DNA of 64,000 bases from Corticium candelabrum (taxonomy: Eukaryota; Porifera; Homoscleromorpha; Homosclerophorida; Plakinidae): contig NC_085088.1 of NCBI RefSeq assembly GCF_963422355.1, positions 6,881,014 through 6,945,013 of the forward strand. The letters run 5' to 3'. The notes beneath the pieces were generated by a model. The model did no database searches. It saw only the letters and a program-made list of their open reading frames with translations, and was not told the origin of the DNA. The position numbers and the translations under genes were made by a program. Positions 50,861-59,839 of the stretch are shown one piece after another (the stretch's first letter is position 1; each line of letters begins with the position of its first letter).

Positions 50861-51130
50861 AGGTAGCTCCTTTATTCCGCTAGCCGCTAACGGTAATACA
50901 GAACTTGAAATTCAACGTGTACAATGTCAGGCTACTACATCCACGCATGCGCAATTTACATATCTAATCTACTACACTACTCCCCCCTCATACTATGTTT
51001 TACCCTAAATTATTGATGTTGTCCGTTCTACTACAGATCGAGGCGAACCACCGGTTCCCGGGTACGTACTGGGTTCAGCTCCCTGATCTTGATTATCCGA
51101 TAGTGCGGTATTTCCTGTTGCCTCAGGATC
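50860..51130. other. probable 3' or terminal region of the retroelement-like array
   Basis: This C/A-rich, non-coding stretch leads into the tandem ORF array on the minus strand. No LTR pair was found. Confidence 0.25.
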
Positions 51131-51134
51131 TGTG

Positions 51135-51899
51135 TTAGTCATCACCGGTACCTCCAAGTCTAAAAGTGCATCTGCGGCTGGCGGTACTGCTTTCCTTTCC
51201 TCTTCCGACGGTTAGTACGAGTGTCGTCATCGGTTGGTACGAGTGTCGTCTGTTCTTCTGCTTTCTCTTACTCTTCGAAGACGCCGCCGAGGAGGCAGAG
51301 AAGGGCTTCGACACAGAGCGCGGTCTCTTGCGGTCGTTCATCTTTGCCTCTCTACAGCGTTTGCCGTTGCGGCGTTTTTCGGCCTCTAGGCGCTTCATCC
51401 GTGTGGCGTGGTCGCGCACCATGGTCGCCCGTTCGGTCTTCGTCTGTGCGTTCGTTTCGCCGTCGATCACCGTGGCGATGTGCGTTACGGTCGTTCCTAG
51501 TTCCGACCCGAGTTGGTCTTGTACCTGTCGGTAGTTGTGTTTGACGAGCTCCAGGGTCTGACTGTGGTAGCCCTTGGTCAGTTTTTCGAACTTGCGGTCG
51601 AAGTCAGTGCGGAAGCTCATCGGCGGTCGAATGTCCGTGTCGATTCGCAGCCAACCCGGTGTCAGGTCGGCCGTTCTCGTCTCGTCTATGTAGGCCGTAT
51701 GGTGGCGAATGCTCGCATTTTCTCCGTGTGATAGCGATTCCTGTCGAGGAGGCGTTCGAGGGGCACGTCCGGCTCTCCCTCGGCCAACAGGTCGTCGTCG
51801 TCGGTCGGTTCGACTCTTAGGCAGGCCAGTAGGTCTCTGCCCGATATGTGTGTGCCCTCTTCGTTGTTGACGTTGTCGCCGTCGACGCTGCTGCTGCAA
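51135..51899 (-). CDS. array unit 1: basic coiled-coil protein, C-terminally altered
   Basis: The frame of about 254 residues reads arginine-rich (QRQQRRGHTHIGQRPTGLPK), then TADLTPGWLRIDTDIRPPMS, FRTDFDRKFEKLTKGYHSQT and LELVKHNYRQVQDQLGSELG. A strongly basic helix follows (HATRMKRLEAEKRRNGKRCR), then a Ser/Lys tail (VSKPFSASSAASSKSKRKQK). At QPM it leaves the sequence shared with units 2 and 3. The PxWLxxDxxxxPP..F..TLELxxxHY pattern suggests a structural or N-terminal protein of a retroelement. I do not recognise the family with confidence; a Penelope-like or LINE ORF1 is possible. Confidence 0.5.
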   Translation of the reverse strand: MQQQRRRRQRQQRRGHTHIGQRPTGLPKSRTDRRRRPVGRGRAGRAPRTPPRQESLSHGENASIRHHTAYIDETRTADLTPGWLRIDTDIRPPMSFRTDFDRKFEKLTKGYHSQTLELVKHNYRQVQDQLGSELGTTVTHIATVIDGETNAQTKTERATMVRDHATRMKRLEAEKRRNGKRCREAKMNDRKRPRSVSKPFSASSAASSKSKRKQKNRRHSYQPMTTLVLTVGRGKESSTASRRCTFRLGGTGDD

Positions 51900-52289
51900 G
51901 TGAGACGGTGGCGTTTTGCAAGTGAGACTCCGATATCATTCGTATGCTCTTGTTAATCTATGGTCTCGATAAACGGACTCTATTAAGTTATTATCATTAT
52001 CGTCTTCATCGTAAACGGTAGTGCTATTAGTGCAATCAACGTCATCGTAAATATCGTGTGCGACTCTCGGTCGGTGCGTCGTAGCATTGTTCTTCGGTTT
52101 CTTCTTCGCTTTCTGCGTCGTGCGCTCGTTCGGCTCGTCTTGAGTTGCGTCGACCTAGACAGTTCGGACGCAGACAGAGATGTATCAGTAGTGTACGCAT
52201 CGTATATACGATTGCCGACGACTATGTAGTCGTTGTCGTCGTCCTCGTCGTCTGTCTCAGACTTTACGTCATCGGTCAGTGTTAGAGGT
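51228..52289. repeat. tandem array unit 1
   Basis: Near-identical to 53271-54330 (offset 2043). It includes the coiled-coil coding module and the acidic/hydrophobic module. Confidence 0.92.
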
Positions 52290-53663
52290 GTTATGAGATG
52301 GGGTTAGCCCCAGGGGGAGCACTCCGATCCTCAGCTGATCTGATTGGATTGTTGATTTTTGCTGCTTCTGTTGTTGTTGTCATTGTTGTTGTTGTCGATA
52401 TAATATTGAAGGAAGGTGTCGTCACAACAGGAGATGTTATTGATGATGTTGTGGCGATTGGAGTAGACAGTGTCGTCACAGCAGGTGATGTTATTGATGA
52501 TGTGACGATTGAAGAAGAAAATTTTGTCGTTGACACAACAGGAGGTGTTGTTGATAATGTTGTGGCAATTGGAGTAGACAGTGTCGTCACAGCAGATGAT
52601 GTTAATGGTGTGACGATTGAGGAAGATAGTTTGGTTGTTGACATAGCAGTCGGTATAGAGAATGGTATTGTTATGGATGGAATATATATCGGTGGGAGGG
52701 TAACGCCCATAGATGTTACGACCGAACTTATGTCTTTATTTAATGTGTTATTTGTATCGCGTTTATCTAACCTCCTCATTATGCCGACCGGTGGTGGTGG
52801 CTCGTCGTCTCCAGTAGACGCTTCGTCTTCCTCCTGAAGAGCGGCGAGAGGGACAGCGATGTCCGTTCCGGTTGGATCACCCCACAGGTGCCCGGTATAA
52901 GCGGTGTTGATACCGGGACCTGCGGGCATGTGACCGTATGGATGTTCTATAGGTGGTAGACTTGCATGTATCATCGGTTGAGTCGGTATCGCCGGGTAGT
53001 ATTGTGACACCGGACGATAAGACATCGGTACCCATGGCAGAAGTGTGTTTGGGATCGGTACCGGATGATATCCCGCCGCCTTACCTAAAAAATGTTGATG
53101 ATGGTCGTTGATTGAAGAGGTGGCAGGTTTTTCATTGTTGCTGGCCGTCCTCGTCTCGCCTCGAGTGATTTGGCTCGGTATCGTCCTCTTCTCCACGTTA
53201 GGTTGAGGGTTTTGGGTAGGGTTGTTATTGTTGTTATATGATGTTTTCTTGCTGTTCGCCTGTGTGTAGGCATCGGTTGGTACGAGTGTCGTCTGTTCTT
53301 CTGCTTTCTCTTACTCTTCGAAGACGCCGCCGAGGAGGCAGAGAAGGGCTTCGACACAGAGCGCGGTCTCTTGCGGTCGTTCATCTTTGCCTCTCTACAG
53401 CGTTTGCCGTTGCGACGTTTTTCGGCCTCTAGGCGCTTCATCCGTGTGGCGTGGTCGCGCACCATGGTCGCCCGTTCGGTCTTCGTCTGTGCGTTCGTTT
53501 CGCCGTCGATCACCGTGGCGATGTGCGTTACGGTCGTTTCTAGTTCCGACCCGAGTTGGTCTTGTACCTGTCGGTAGTTGTGTTTGACGAGCTCCAGGGT
53601 CTGACTGTGGTAGCCCTTGGTCAGTTTTTCGAACTTGCGGTCGAAGTCAGTGCGGAAGCTCAT
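51960..53663 (-). CDS. array unit 2: long form with Ser/Thr-rich insert
   Basis: On the minus strand, 53663-53085 encodes MSFRTDFDRKFEKLTKGYHS through the basic coiled coil to QPMPTHRRTARKHHITTI. The overlapping frame 53196-52291 encodes a Pro-rich stretch (YHPVPIPNTLLPWVPMSYRP, PPIEHPYGHMPAGPGINTAY) and about 120 residues of Ser/Thr repeats (SSIVTSSITSPAVTTLSTPI). The reading then passes into the acidic module (SETDDEDDDNDYIVVGNRIY) and a hydrophobic end (FTMTLIALIALPFTMKTIMI). The frame changes between these pieces, so either introns or frameshifts intervene. The Ser/Thr region is absent from unit 3. The function is unknown. Confidence 0.4.
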
Positions 53664-54340
53664 CGGCGGTCGAATGTCCGTGTCGATTCGCAGCCAACCC
53701 GGTGTCAGGTCGGCCGTTCTCGTCTCGTCTATGTAGGCCGTATGGTGGCGAATGCTCGCAATTTCTCCGTGTGATAGCGATTCCTGTCGAGGAGGCGTTC
53801 GAGGGGCACGTCCGGCTCTCCCTCGGCCAACAGGTCGTCGTCGTCGGTCGGTTCGACTCTTAGGCAGGCCAGTAGGTCTCTGCCCGATATGTGTGTGCCC
53901 TCTTCGTTGTTGACGTTGTCGCCGTCGACGCTGCTGCTGTAAGTGAGACGGTGGCGTTTTGCAAGTGAGACTCCGATATCATTCGTATGCTCTGTTAATC
54001 TATTGTCTCGATAAACGGACTCTATTAAGTTATTATCATTATCGTCTTCACCGTAAACGGTAGTGCTATTAGTGCAATCAACGTTATCGTAAATATCGTG
54101 TGCGACTCTCGGTCGGTGCGTCGTAGCATTGTTCTTCGGTTTCTTCTTCGCTTTCTGCGTCGTGCGCTCGTTCGGCTCGTCTTGAGCTGCGTCGACCTAG
54201 ACAGTTCGGACACAGACAGAGATGTATCAGTAGTGTACGCATCGTATATACGATCGCCGACGACTATGTAGTCGTTGTCGTCGTCCTCGTCGTCTGTCTC
54301 AGTCTTTACGTCATCAGTCAGTGTTAGAGTTGATTTACCT
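53254..54340. repeat. tandem array unit 2 (1087-bp period with unit 3)
   Basis: It starts GTTCGCCTGTGTGTAGGCAT, which recurs at 54341. The two copies differ by scattered substitutions. Confidence 0.92.
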
Positions 54341-54933
54341 GTTCGCCTGTGTGTAGGCATCGGTTGGTGCGAGTGTCGTCTGTTCTTCTGCTTTCTCTTA
54401 CTCTTCGAAGACGCCGCCGAGGAGACAGAGAAGGGCTTCGACACAGAGCGCGGTCTCTTGAGGTCGTTCATCTTTGCCTCTCTACAACGGTTGCCGTTGC
54501 GACGTTTTTCGGCCTCTAGGCGCTTCATCCGTGTGGCATGGTCGCGCACCATGGTCGCCCGTTCGGCCTTCGTCTGTACGTTCGTTTCGCCGTCGATCAC
54601 CGTGGCGATGTGGGTTACGGTCGTTTCTAGTTCCGACCCGAGTTGGTCTTGTACCTGTCGGTAGTGGTGTTTCACGAGCTCCAGGGTCTGACTGTGGTAG
54701 CCCTTTGTCCGTTTTTCGAACTTGTGGACGAAGTCTGTGCGGAAGCTCATCGGCGGTCGAATGTCCGTGTCGATTCGCAGCCAACCCAGTGTCAGGTCGG
54801 CCGTTCTCGTCTCGTCTATGTAGGCCGTATGGTGGCGAATGCTCGCAGTTTCTCCGTGTAATAGCGATTCCTGTCGAGGAGGCGTTCGAGGGGCACGTCC
54901 GGTGTAGCAGCGGATTTGTTCCGGCCGGAACAA
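54025..54933 (-). CDS. array unit 3: short form, about 302 aa with acidic module and hydrophobic C-terminus
   Basis: One frame reads APRTPPRQESLLHGETASIR, TADLTLGWLRIDTDIRPPMS, FRTDFVHKFEKRTKGYHSQT, the basic coiled coil, then QPMPTHRRTGKSTLTLTDDV. The acidic block KTETDDEDDDNDYIVVGDRI follows, then an Arg-rich patch (ARRRKRRRNRRTMLRRTDRE) and a hydrophobic tail (IFTITLIALIALPFTVKTIM). This is the only unit in which all modules are in one frame. Its 5' end is cut at 54903, next to a 32-bp palindrome, so the true start is missing. The C-terminal segment could span a membrane. No family is recognised. Confidence 0.5.
   Translation of the reverse strand: MFRPEQIRCYTGRAPRTPPRQESLLHGETASIRHHTAYIDETRTADLTLGWLRIDTDIRPPMSFRTDFVHKFEKRTKGYHSQTLELVKHHYRQVQDQLGSELETTVTHIATVIDGETNVQTKAERATMVRDHATRMKRLEAEKRRNGNRCREAKMNDLKRPRSVSKPFSVSSAASSKSKRKQKNRRHSHQPMPTHRRTGKSTLTLTDDVKTETDDEDDDNDYIVVGDRIYDAYTTDTSLSVSELSRSTQLKTSRTSARRRKRRRNRRTMLRRTDRESHTIFTITLIALIALPFTVKTIMIIT
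54341..54903. repeat. tandem array unit 3, truncated
   Basis: It matches unit 2 up to GAGGGGCACGTCCGG and diverges from there. Confidence 0.9.
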
Positions 54934-54940
54934 ATCCGCT
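54909..54940. repeat. perfect 32-bp palindrome
   Basis: AGCGGATTTGTTCCGG followed by its exact reverse complement, with no loop. A third half-copy (GCGGATTTGTTCCGG) is at 54961-54975. The palindrome begins 6 bases after unit 3 homology ends. Confidence 0.95.
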
Positions 54941-55019
54941 AGTCCGACGAATGGTGCGCCGCGGATTTGTTCCGGGGGCTCCTATTGCTTTATGGAGCCA
55001 CACCTTACAGAAAAACACC

Positions 55020-55690
55020 TAACGCGCGCATGAATGTTACTACTCTAGTCGGGACCCCCTTTCAGAGATTTCTCTCCATTGTTAACAATGGCAGCGATGA
55101 ATAGGATTGACACTAAAACAGTGAACAATGCGATGTACAAAATGACGACCTATGTGAAAGATATCGAACGCGCGTTATCCGGGACCTCGCTCCCACACCA
55201 GCTGCTGTCACAAGTCTAACGTGCGTTATGTGATGAGACACCGGCGACTACAGAGGTAATTAGGAATCATCAAGAGCGTTTACCGAAATTCTATTGTTGT
55301 GCCTACATTCTGTACACTCTTACTTAGGTTAAAACAAACCATCGTCTAATTAGGTGGTAGAAGATTGATGCAGAATGAGGATTTATCATTTGCTTATTGC
55401 TTCTGCACAGGGATCTGGTAAGCAACTCTTCGGATTGCACGTTTACTCAACATCCCAAATCTTTAGTGACTTAATTTCTAGAAAGTTTGCACAATTTTAC
55501 TTGTACAAGAATTCGTTTGCTGTGGTATAGTCAATCCCGTACTTCCTCATAATAGCATGATTGGCAACCTGCACAAACAGTTAGTGTAGAAAATTACTTG
55601 TGACAGTAGGTTTCTACTTTTTACCTCTGGAAATGAGACAGACATGACATAGGACATTCTTGTTAGTGAGGCTTCTTCTTGTCCCATTAC
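55020..55690. other. unassigned
   Basis: Short frames only, with no recognised element. Confidence 0.35.
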
Positions 55691-55694
55691 AGAG

Positions 55695-56209
55695 CAGGGA
55701 TGCCGGTCCAATTTTTGCCCGGTGCCAAAAATGTGGCCCCAATAGCGTTTTCGGTGCCACTGTTAATATCAATATTAAAGACAATTCAAATTAATATCAA
55801 TGGCAATGTAATCAGTTTTCTATTTCAACAATAAGCATCACTAAAGGACATTATTATTCAGCACCTTATCAAAAGGAAATGTGTCCATTCCTCTACTGTC
55901 TGAAGCTATCGCCATAATCGCGTTTATCGTACGTTGACCAAGCCTATTGCGAGAACAATTCTTTGTTATATTCATCAAGCTAAATCCACGTTCAGCTTCA
56001 ACGCTATCCGGCGCTAAGGAATACAGGAGAAGGGCCAACTTGCCTATTTCACAGTAGTTCTCGCACAAAACTATGGTTTAATAACTTACAAAATTCAAAG
56101 TACTGTATAATTAGAAATATTAATTATTAGCAGTTGCTTTGCTCCTGGGGCCACATTTTTGTTGGCTGGGGCCACATGTGGCCCCATCTCCATAGCAACG
56201 ACATCCCTG
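55695..56209 (-). mobile_element. non-autonomous hAT with a transposase C-terminal remnant
   Basis: The ends are CAGGGATGCCG at 55695 and its near reverse complement ending at 56209 (CAGGGATGTCG). CAGAG directly flanks both ends (55690-55694 and 56210-56214), again a 5-base duplication. The minus frame 56068-55841 reads LALLLYSLAPDSVEAERGFS then LMNITKNCSRNRLGQRTINA, a hAT dimerisation-domain remnant. The element is an internal deletion of a larger hAT and lacks the catalytic core. Confidence 0.82.
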
Positions 56210-56800
56210 CAGAGTCTAACAATTTGTAGATCTCAAAGCATACACCACTTACCTGTGCATGCAATATACACTGTTAGAAGGTTTATATACAGTAGTTCAC
56301 CATGATTACATCGTCGTCACACTCTGACCATCTCTCTGGCAGCCACATCATTTTAGTCCGCTCACGAGACTGTTTTCCCTTGACGAATAGGTCATGTCTT
56401 TCAGCAAAAACTTTTCCGAGGTAGATATCACAAATTGTATCCTGTAGATACAGCATATATTGTACCATGCATTATCTGTTCTAAAGAAAGACATTATTTT
56501 CTTTTCTTGAACTTTGGTAGCAGCTGTTGGAATTCTTGTATAGTGAATGACATTGATTGTTTTCTTATTGTTTTGCATTGCTGGACCTTTTTACACAAAC
56601 TGTATACTAGACTTGCTCATGTAACAGTTTATACCATACGTTAGCAGTGTCTGTAAGATCCACTATCTCTTTAGTTGATGACAGTTGTAGACTGTCAGTC
56701 TTTCTTTGTACGTGCCTGAAGTGGGTGTACATGCAACATAAGAGTATCATTTTATTACAACATATGAAGTTTCTTAGGCTAAAACAATTATAGTACTAGC
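56210..56800. other. unassigned; possible last exon of the Ulp1-like gene at about 56670-56700
   Basis: On the minus strand, after an AG near 56699, VYNCHQLKR and a TAG would follow in phase from the exon ending at 56807. This is tentative. Confidence 0.3.
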
Positions 56801-56806
56801 TGCTAC

Positions 56807-57517
56807 CTTTCTTTGCTGGAGATTCAATTTCTGCATGTTGCAGAAGTCTGTAAGCAAACCAAGATCGGATTTCAATGATGTTTTTCTAAATTACAATGGT
56901 CATAAACAGCAATCTTAAAATACAATCCATTATCTTTAGTTAACCTCGCTGATAGATTTAATGACAGAACTTCCTAGAGCCTCGTTTCTCATATACTATA
57001 AGAAATCGGGTCATTTTTAATTAGCCTTGCACCCACAGACTGATAAGTGACATACCAACAAGGAATATACACCACAACTGGAAGAGTCTAGCTGCTGTGG
57101 AGCATCCTGAATAAGCCACAGTATTATTTTAATGCAACACAATATTGACACATAATATAAGTTTACTTGTGATGTCACAACAACATCTTTCCAATCATCT
57201 TCTAAAAAGCTTGTCTTTAATTCATTGGCTTCATACGTCAACCAATCCCTGTGAAGAATACGGGTATTGATACTTCATGTTACAACAATAGAACTGTTTC
57301 TTTAAATTAACCTGATCTTCTTGAAAACTCCTGGGGATCTTACCATGAGAGGGTCATAATATTTTATTGTTTTTTTGTTCATGTCAATCACCTGAAACAA
57401 CTTTTCATTGTGAGATAGTTGCAAGCATAATGTTGCACAACTTACACTGCAGCAACAGTGTTTTCTGATATTCCAGTGAATGGGGATCAACAAAAAATCA
57501 TAGTTGAAAATGTTACC
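56807..57517 (-). CDS. Ulp1/SENP-type (C48) cysteine protease gene, catalytic exons
   Basis: Six minus-strand exons agree in splice sites and phase: 57517-57446 (NIFNYDFLLIPIHWNIRKHC), 57391-57312 (VIDMNKKTIKYYDPLMVRSP), 57248-57167 (DWLTYEANELKTSFLEDDWK), 57106-57056 (DAPQQLDSSSCGVYSLL), 56995-56945 (YMRNEALGSSVIKSISE) and 56885-56807 (KNIIEIRSWFAYRLLQHAEI). The order LLIPIH..KH.., VIDxxxxTIxYYD and PQQxDSSSCGVY is the His-Asp-Gln-Cys set of Ulp1/SENP proteases, which process SUMO or related tags. The Trp after the catalytic His is Cys here. The gene has no visible damage. Upstream exons were not found; a hAT relic on the other strand lies next to it. It may be a host gene or transposon cargo, since some DNA transposons carry Ulp1 domains. 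Confidence 0.72.
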
Positions 57518-57589
57518 CTACCACAATAATAACATTTAAATATTATACATAAAAGACAATCATCGCTTTGTAAATGTGGAATCGTAGGG

Positions 57590-57790
57590 TTAGGACTTCT
57601 ACTTCTTGGTATGAATCTCTCAGTGCTACGAGGAGGATAAAAAGTGACTGGCGGTCAAGTCTTAGTGAAGATACCTTAGATCACTTGATGAGGATTAGCG
57701 TTGATGGTCTTGGCACAGTTTGACCCTACACCTGCTTCCAACGGTTCTTCAGCACTCCAAGGAGGCCACACGCTCAACCATATGGTTAAA
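57590..57790 (+). pseudogene. hAT dimerisation-domain relic
   Basis: The plus frame reads ESLSATRRIKSDWRSSLSED then TLDHLMRISVDGLG, matching the hAT C-terminal pattern (ERSFSAxxRIKxxxRxxLxxxxLxxLMxIxxDG). Nothing upstream extends it. Confidence 0.6.
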
Positions 57791-58230
57791 AAACCAAAAG
57801 TTAATGAATAGCATATTTTGCTTCTAAAATTTGCATGGGCAGGGTTCCACGTGCTACTATTCAAGTAACTTCGTTTCCACTTAGCTAAAGGGAATTGTGT
57901 TATAATAACAAATTTAATAGTATCATCACTATTCACAGTTTGGCACTGACCATGAACTTGCGCCTGTATACTAGAAAAGCATGAACTGTCTGGGTATTTA
58001 ATTAATTAATTAAATTGCTCTGATTTGCAAAAATATGGTTGCGACGCAGTTTTGCATTACTGCTACTCAATTTGCAATTTGTGTAGCAATACCGCTACGC
58101 AAAAAATAAAAAGTAAATTATGCCCTGCACTTGTACGTATATATTATATGTACATATATTCACACAACTATATGTATTAACATACAAAGATACATACATT
58201 GTATATACTGTACGAGTTACAGTACATACC
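57790..58230. other. A+T-rich spacer
   Basis: No motif was recognised. It contains TTAATTAATTAATTAA and a TATA-rich stretch leading to the SINEs. Confidence 0.4.
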
Positions 58231-58239
58231 ATACATACG

Positions 58240-58441
58240 TAAATTTTTTTGTTACAAGAGCCCTTAGGGCCCAGGTTAGATACTGCTTGGACAGAACAAC
58301 TCCGGAGAGAGGCAATTGTAAGTTAGTTCCTTGCCCAAGGGAACTTACGTATGTGGCCCTCCCGCACTTGAACTCTGACCCAACGGTTCCGGATGTTTGC
58401 AATCTCCAGCTGCACACTCTAACCAATTGAGCCACACACAT
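58240..58441 (-). mobile_element. tRNA-derived SINE, copy A
   Basis: Minus-strand head GTGTGGCTCAATTGGTTAGA (A box) and GTCAGAGTTCAAGTGCGGG (B box), body CCCTTGGGCAAGGAACTAAC and TTGCCTCTCTCC, tail GGGCCCTAAGGGCTC then CTTGTAACAAAAAAATTT. About 200 bases long. Same family as the copy at 4142. Confidence 0.88.
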
Positions 58442-58738
58442 TTTTTTGTTCCAAGGGCCCTTAGGGCCCAGGTTACTGCTGATGCTAAGTACTTGCTACT
58501 TGTTACAATCTACCACCATTCACATGTACAGTCACTATATGTACTTTAGTCACTTCAAACTTCAAACTTCAAACTTGATGCTTAGACAGAACTGAGAGAG
58601 AGGCAATTGTATGTTAGTTCCTTACCCAAGGGAATTTATGTATTTGGCCCTCCCGCACTTGAACTCTGACCCAAAGGTCCCGGATGTTGCCAATCTCCAA
58701 CTGCACACTCTAACCAATTTAGCCACATACATGTGAGA
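58442..58738 (-). mobile_element. tRNA-derived SINE, copy B, longer form
   Basis: It shares head, body and tail with copy A but carries about 95 extra bases between TTCTGTCTAAGC and AACCTGGGCC. These include three copies of GTTTGAA. Copies A and B lie head to tail, with the 3' tail of B abutting the 5' head of A. Confidence 0.85.
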
Positions 58739-58862
58739 GACCCTTTATTATGGTTACAAACCTAAGGGGAGCAACTACAGCTATGCCTAAGCTGCACTCT
58801 TACAGCTGCGCACAATAACAGCTAGTAGCTAAGCTCAAGTTATCCAAACATGACTATAATAT

Positions 58863-59585
58863 AAGCATTACAATTTAAAACCACGAGTCACTGTTCCTTC
58901 TTGACCAGATGGCGTAGGAAGAGCAGATTACTTTACGACGTATAGAATCGAAAAGAGACGACGATTCATGACCCTTGGTACTTGTCCAGTCATTGATGAA
59001 AGTGAAAAAAGAGTCAGAAACAACGCCTCTAGAACCGACTTCTACTGTCACAAGCGAAACATGATAGCCTGCATCTTGGATGTTGTAAACGAGATCTCTG
59101 TATTTGGTGCTTTTCCTGTGTGCCGCTGCAGTCATTAGTTCGTCAAAAGGTACAGTAAGTTCCATTAGTACTATGCGCTTTTCCTCTTTGTTAAAGATAC
59201 ATATATCAGGACGGAGAGTGGAGAAGAAGGTCCGAAGCAAGAACCCGTAGCAGCAGTTCTGAAGATCGCATTCAAGCTCAAAGTTGGGCAAGAGGTGCTG
59301 GTCTAGAAAGTCTCTAATAAGAGAGAGCACTTCATTGTGCCGCCAAGTGAACCGACCCTGATTTAGAGCAATTGGGCAGTGGTTAAGAACGTGAAGCAAC
59401 GTCTGCCTACCTGAACAAAGGGGACAACGATCAGTAGCGGATTTCCTCCATCGAAACAAATTAGCGTTGTGAGGTAAGGTGTCTACGATGGCATTGACTG
59501 ACCATTTGAAAATCGCATCAGGAAGATGACCTATCACTCTTGACCAGCCCTGTTGTTGGTCGAAATCAGACCTAAAGAAGGATCC
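58863..59585 (-). pseudogene. non-LTR retrotransposon C-terminus with zinc knuckle and PD-(D/E)XK-like domain, truncated
   Basis: The minus frame reads WSRVIGHLPDAIFKWSVNAI, then FRWRKSATDRCPLCSGRQTL and LHVLNHCPIALNQGRFTWRH, a CCHC finger (CPLC..TLxHxLxxCP). Then LRPDICIFNKEEKRIVLMEL and TVPFDELMTAAAHRKSTKYR, then VSLVTVEVGSRGVVSDS. The RPDI...ELTVPxE...K..KY pattern resembles the restriction-like endonuclease region of R2-type and related elements. About 235 residues are open to a stop at 58875. The 5' side ends at the (CATA)n tract with no RT, so the copy is 5'-truncated. Confidence 0.75.
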
Positions 59586-59599
59586 TTGGACAGTCCTTT

Positions 59600-59655
59600 G
59601 CTACATACATACATACATACATACATACATACATACATACATACATACATACAGA
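59600..59655. repeat. (CATA)n microsatellite
   Basis: About 13 tetranucleotide copies at the 5' truncation border of the LINE remnant. Confidence 0.9.
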
Positions 59656-59789
59656 CGTGGATACGAATACATACGTACATACATACTTACTATTACTAGT
59701 AGCTATTAAAGTCTCTCTTTCCTTTATCCTCCTCGTCTGTATTTTAATCCTCATGTCATGCCTAAAGGCAGCCACTGTAGATTTTGCTG

Positions 59790-59836
59790 TACATACATAC
59801 ATACATACATACATACATACATACATACATACATAG
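59790..59836. repeat. (CATA)n microsatellite, second tract
   Basis: About 11 tetranucleotide copies 135 bases from the first tract. Confidence 0.9.
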
Positions 59837-59839
59837 TAT

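Noticed and set aside
51166..51534. plus-strand Ser/Arg-rich frames over the array (also at 53371-53587 and 54275-55022)
   Set aside because: Antisense shadows of the basic coiled-coil module. The minus frame carries the structured, unit-conserved protein.
52298..52837. plus-strand Val/Asp-rich 179-codon frame
   Set aside because: Antisense shadow of the Ser/Thr-rich minus-strand frame. The array's shared modules are coding on minus.
50860..55020. hammerhead ribozyme in a Penelope-like terminal repeat
   Set aside because: Such ribozymes are known in Penelope-like elements, but I found no CTGATGA...GAAA core on either strand here by eye. A covariance-model search would be decisive.
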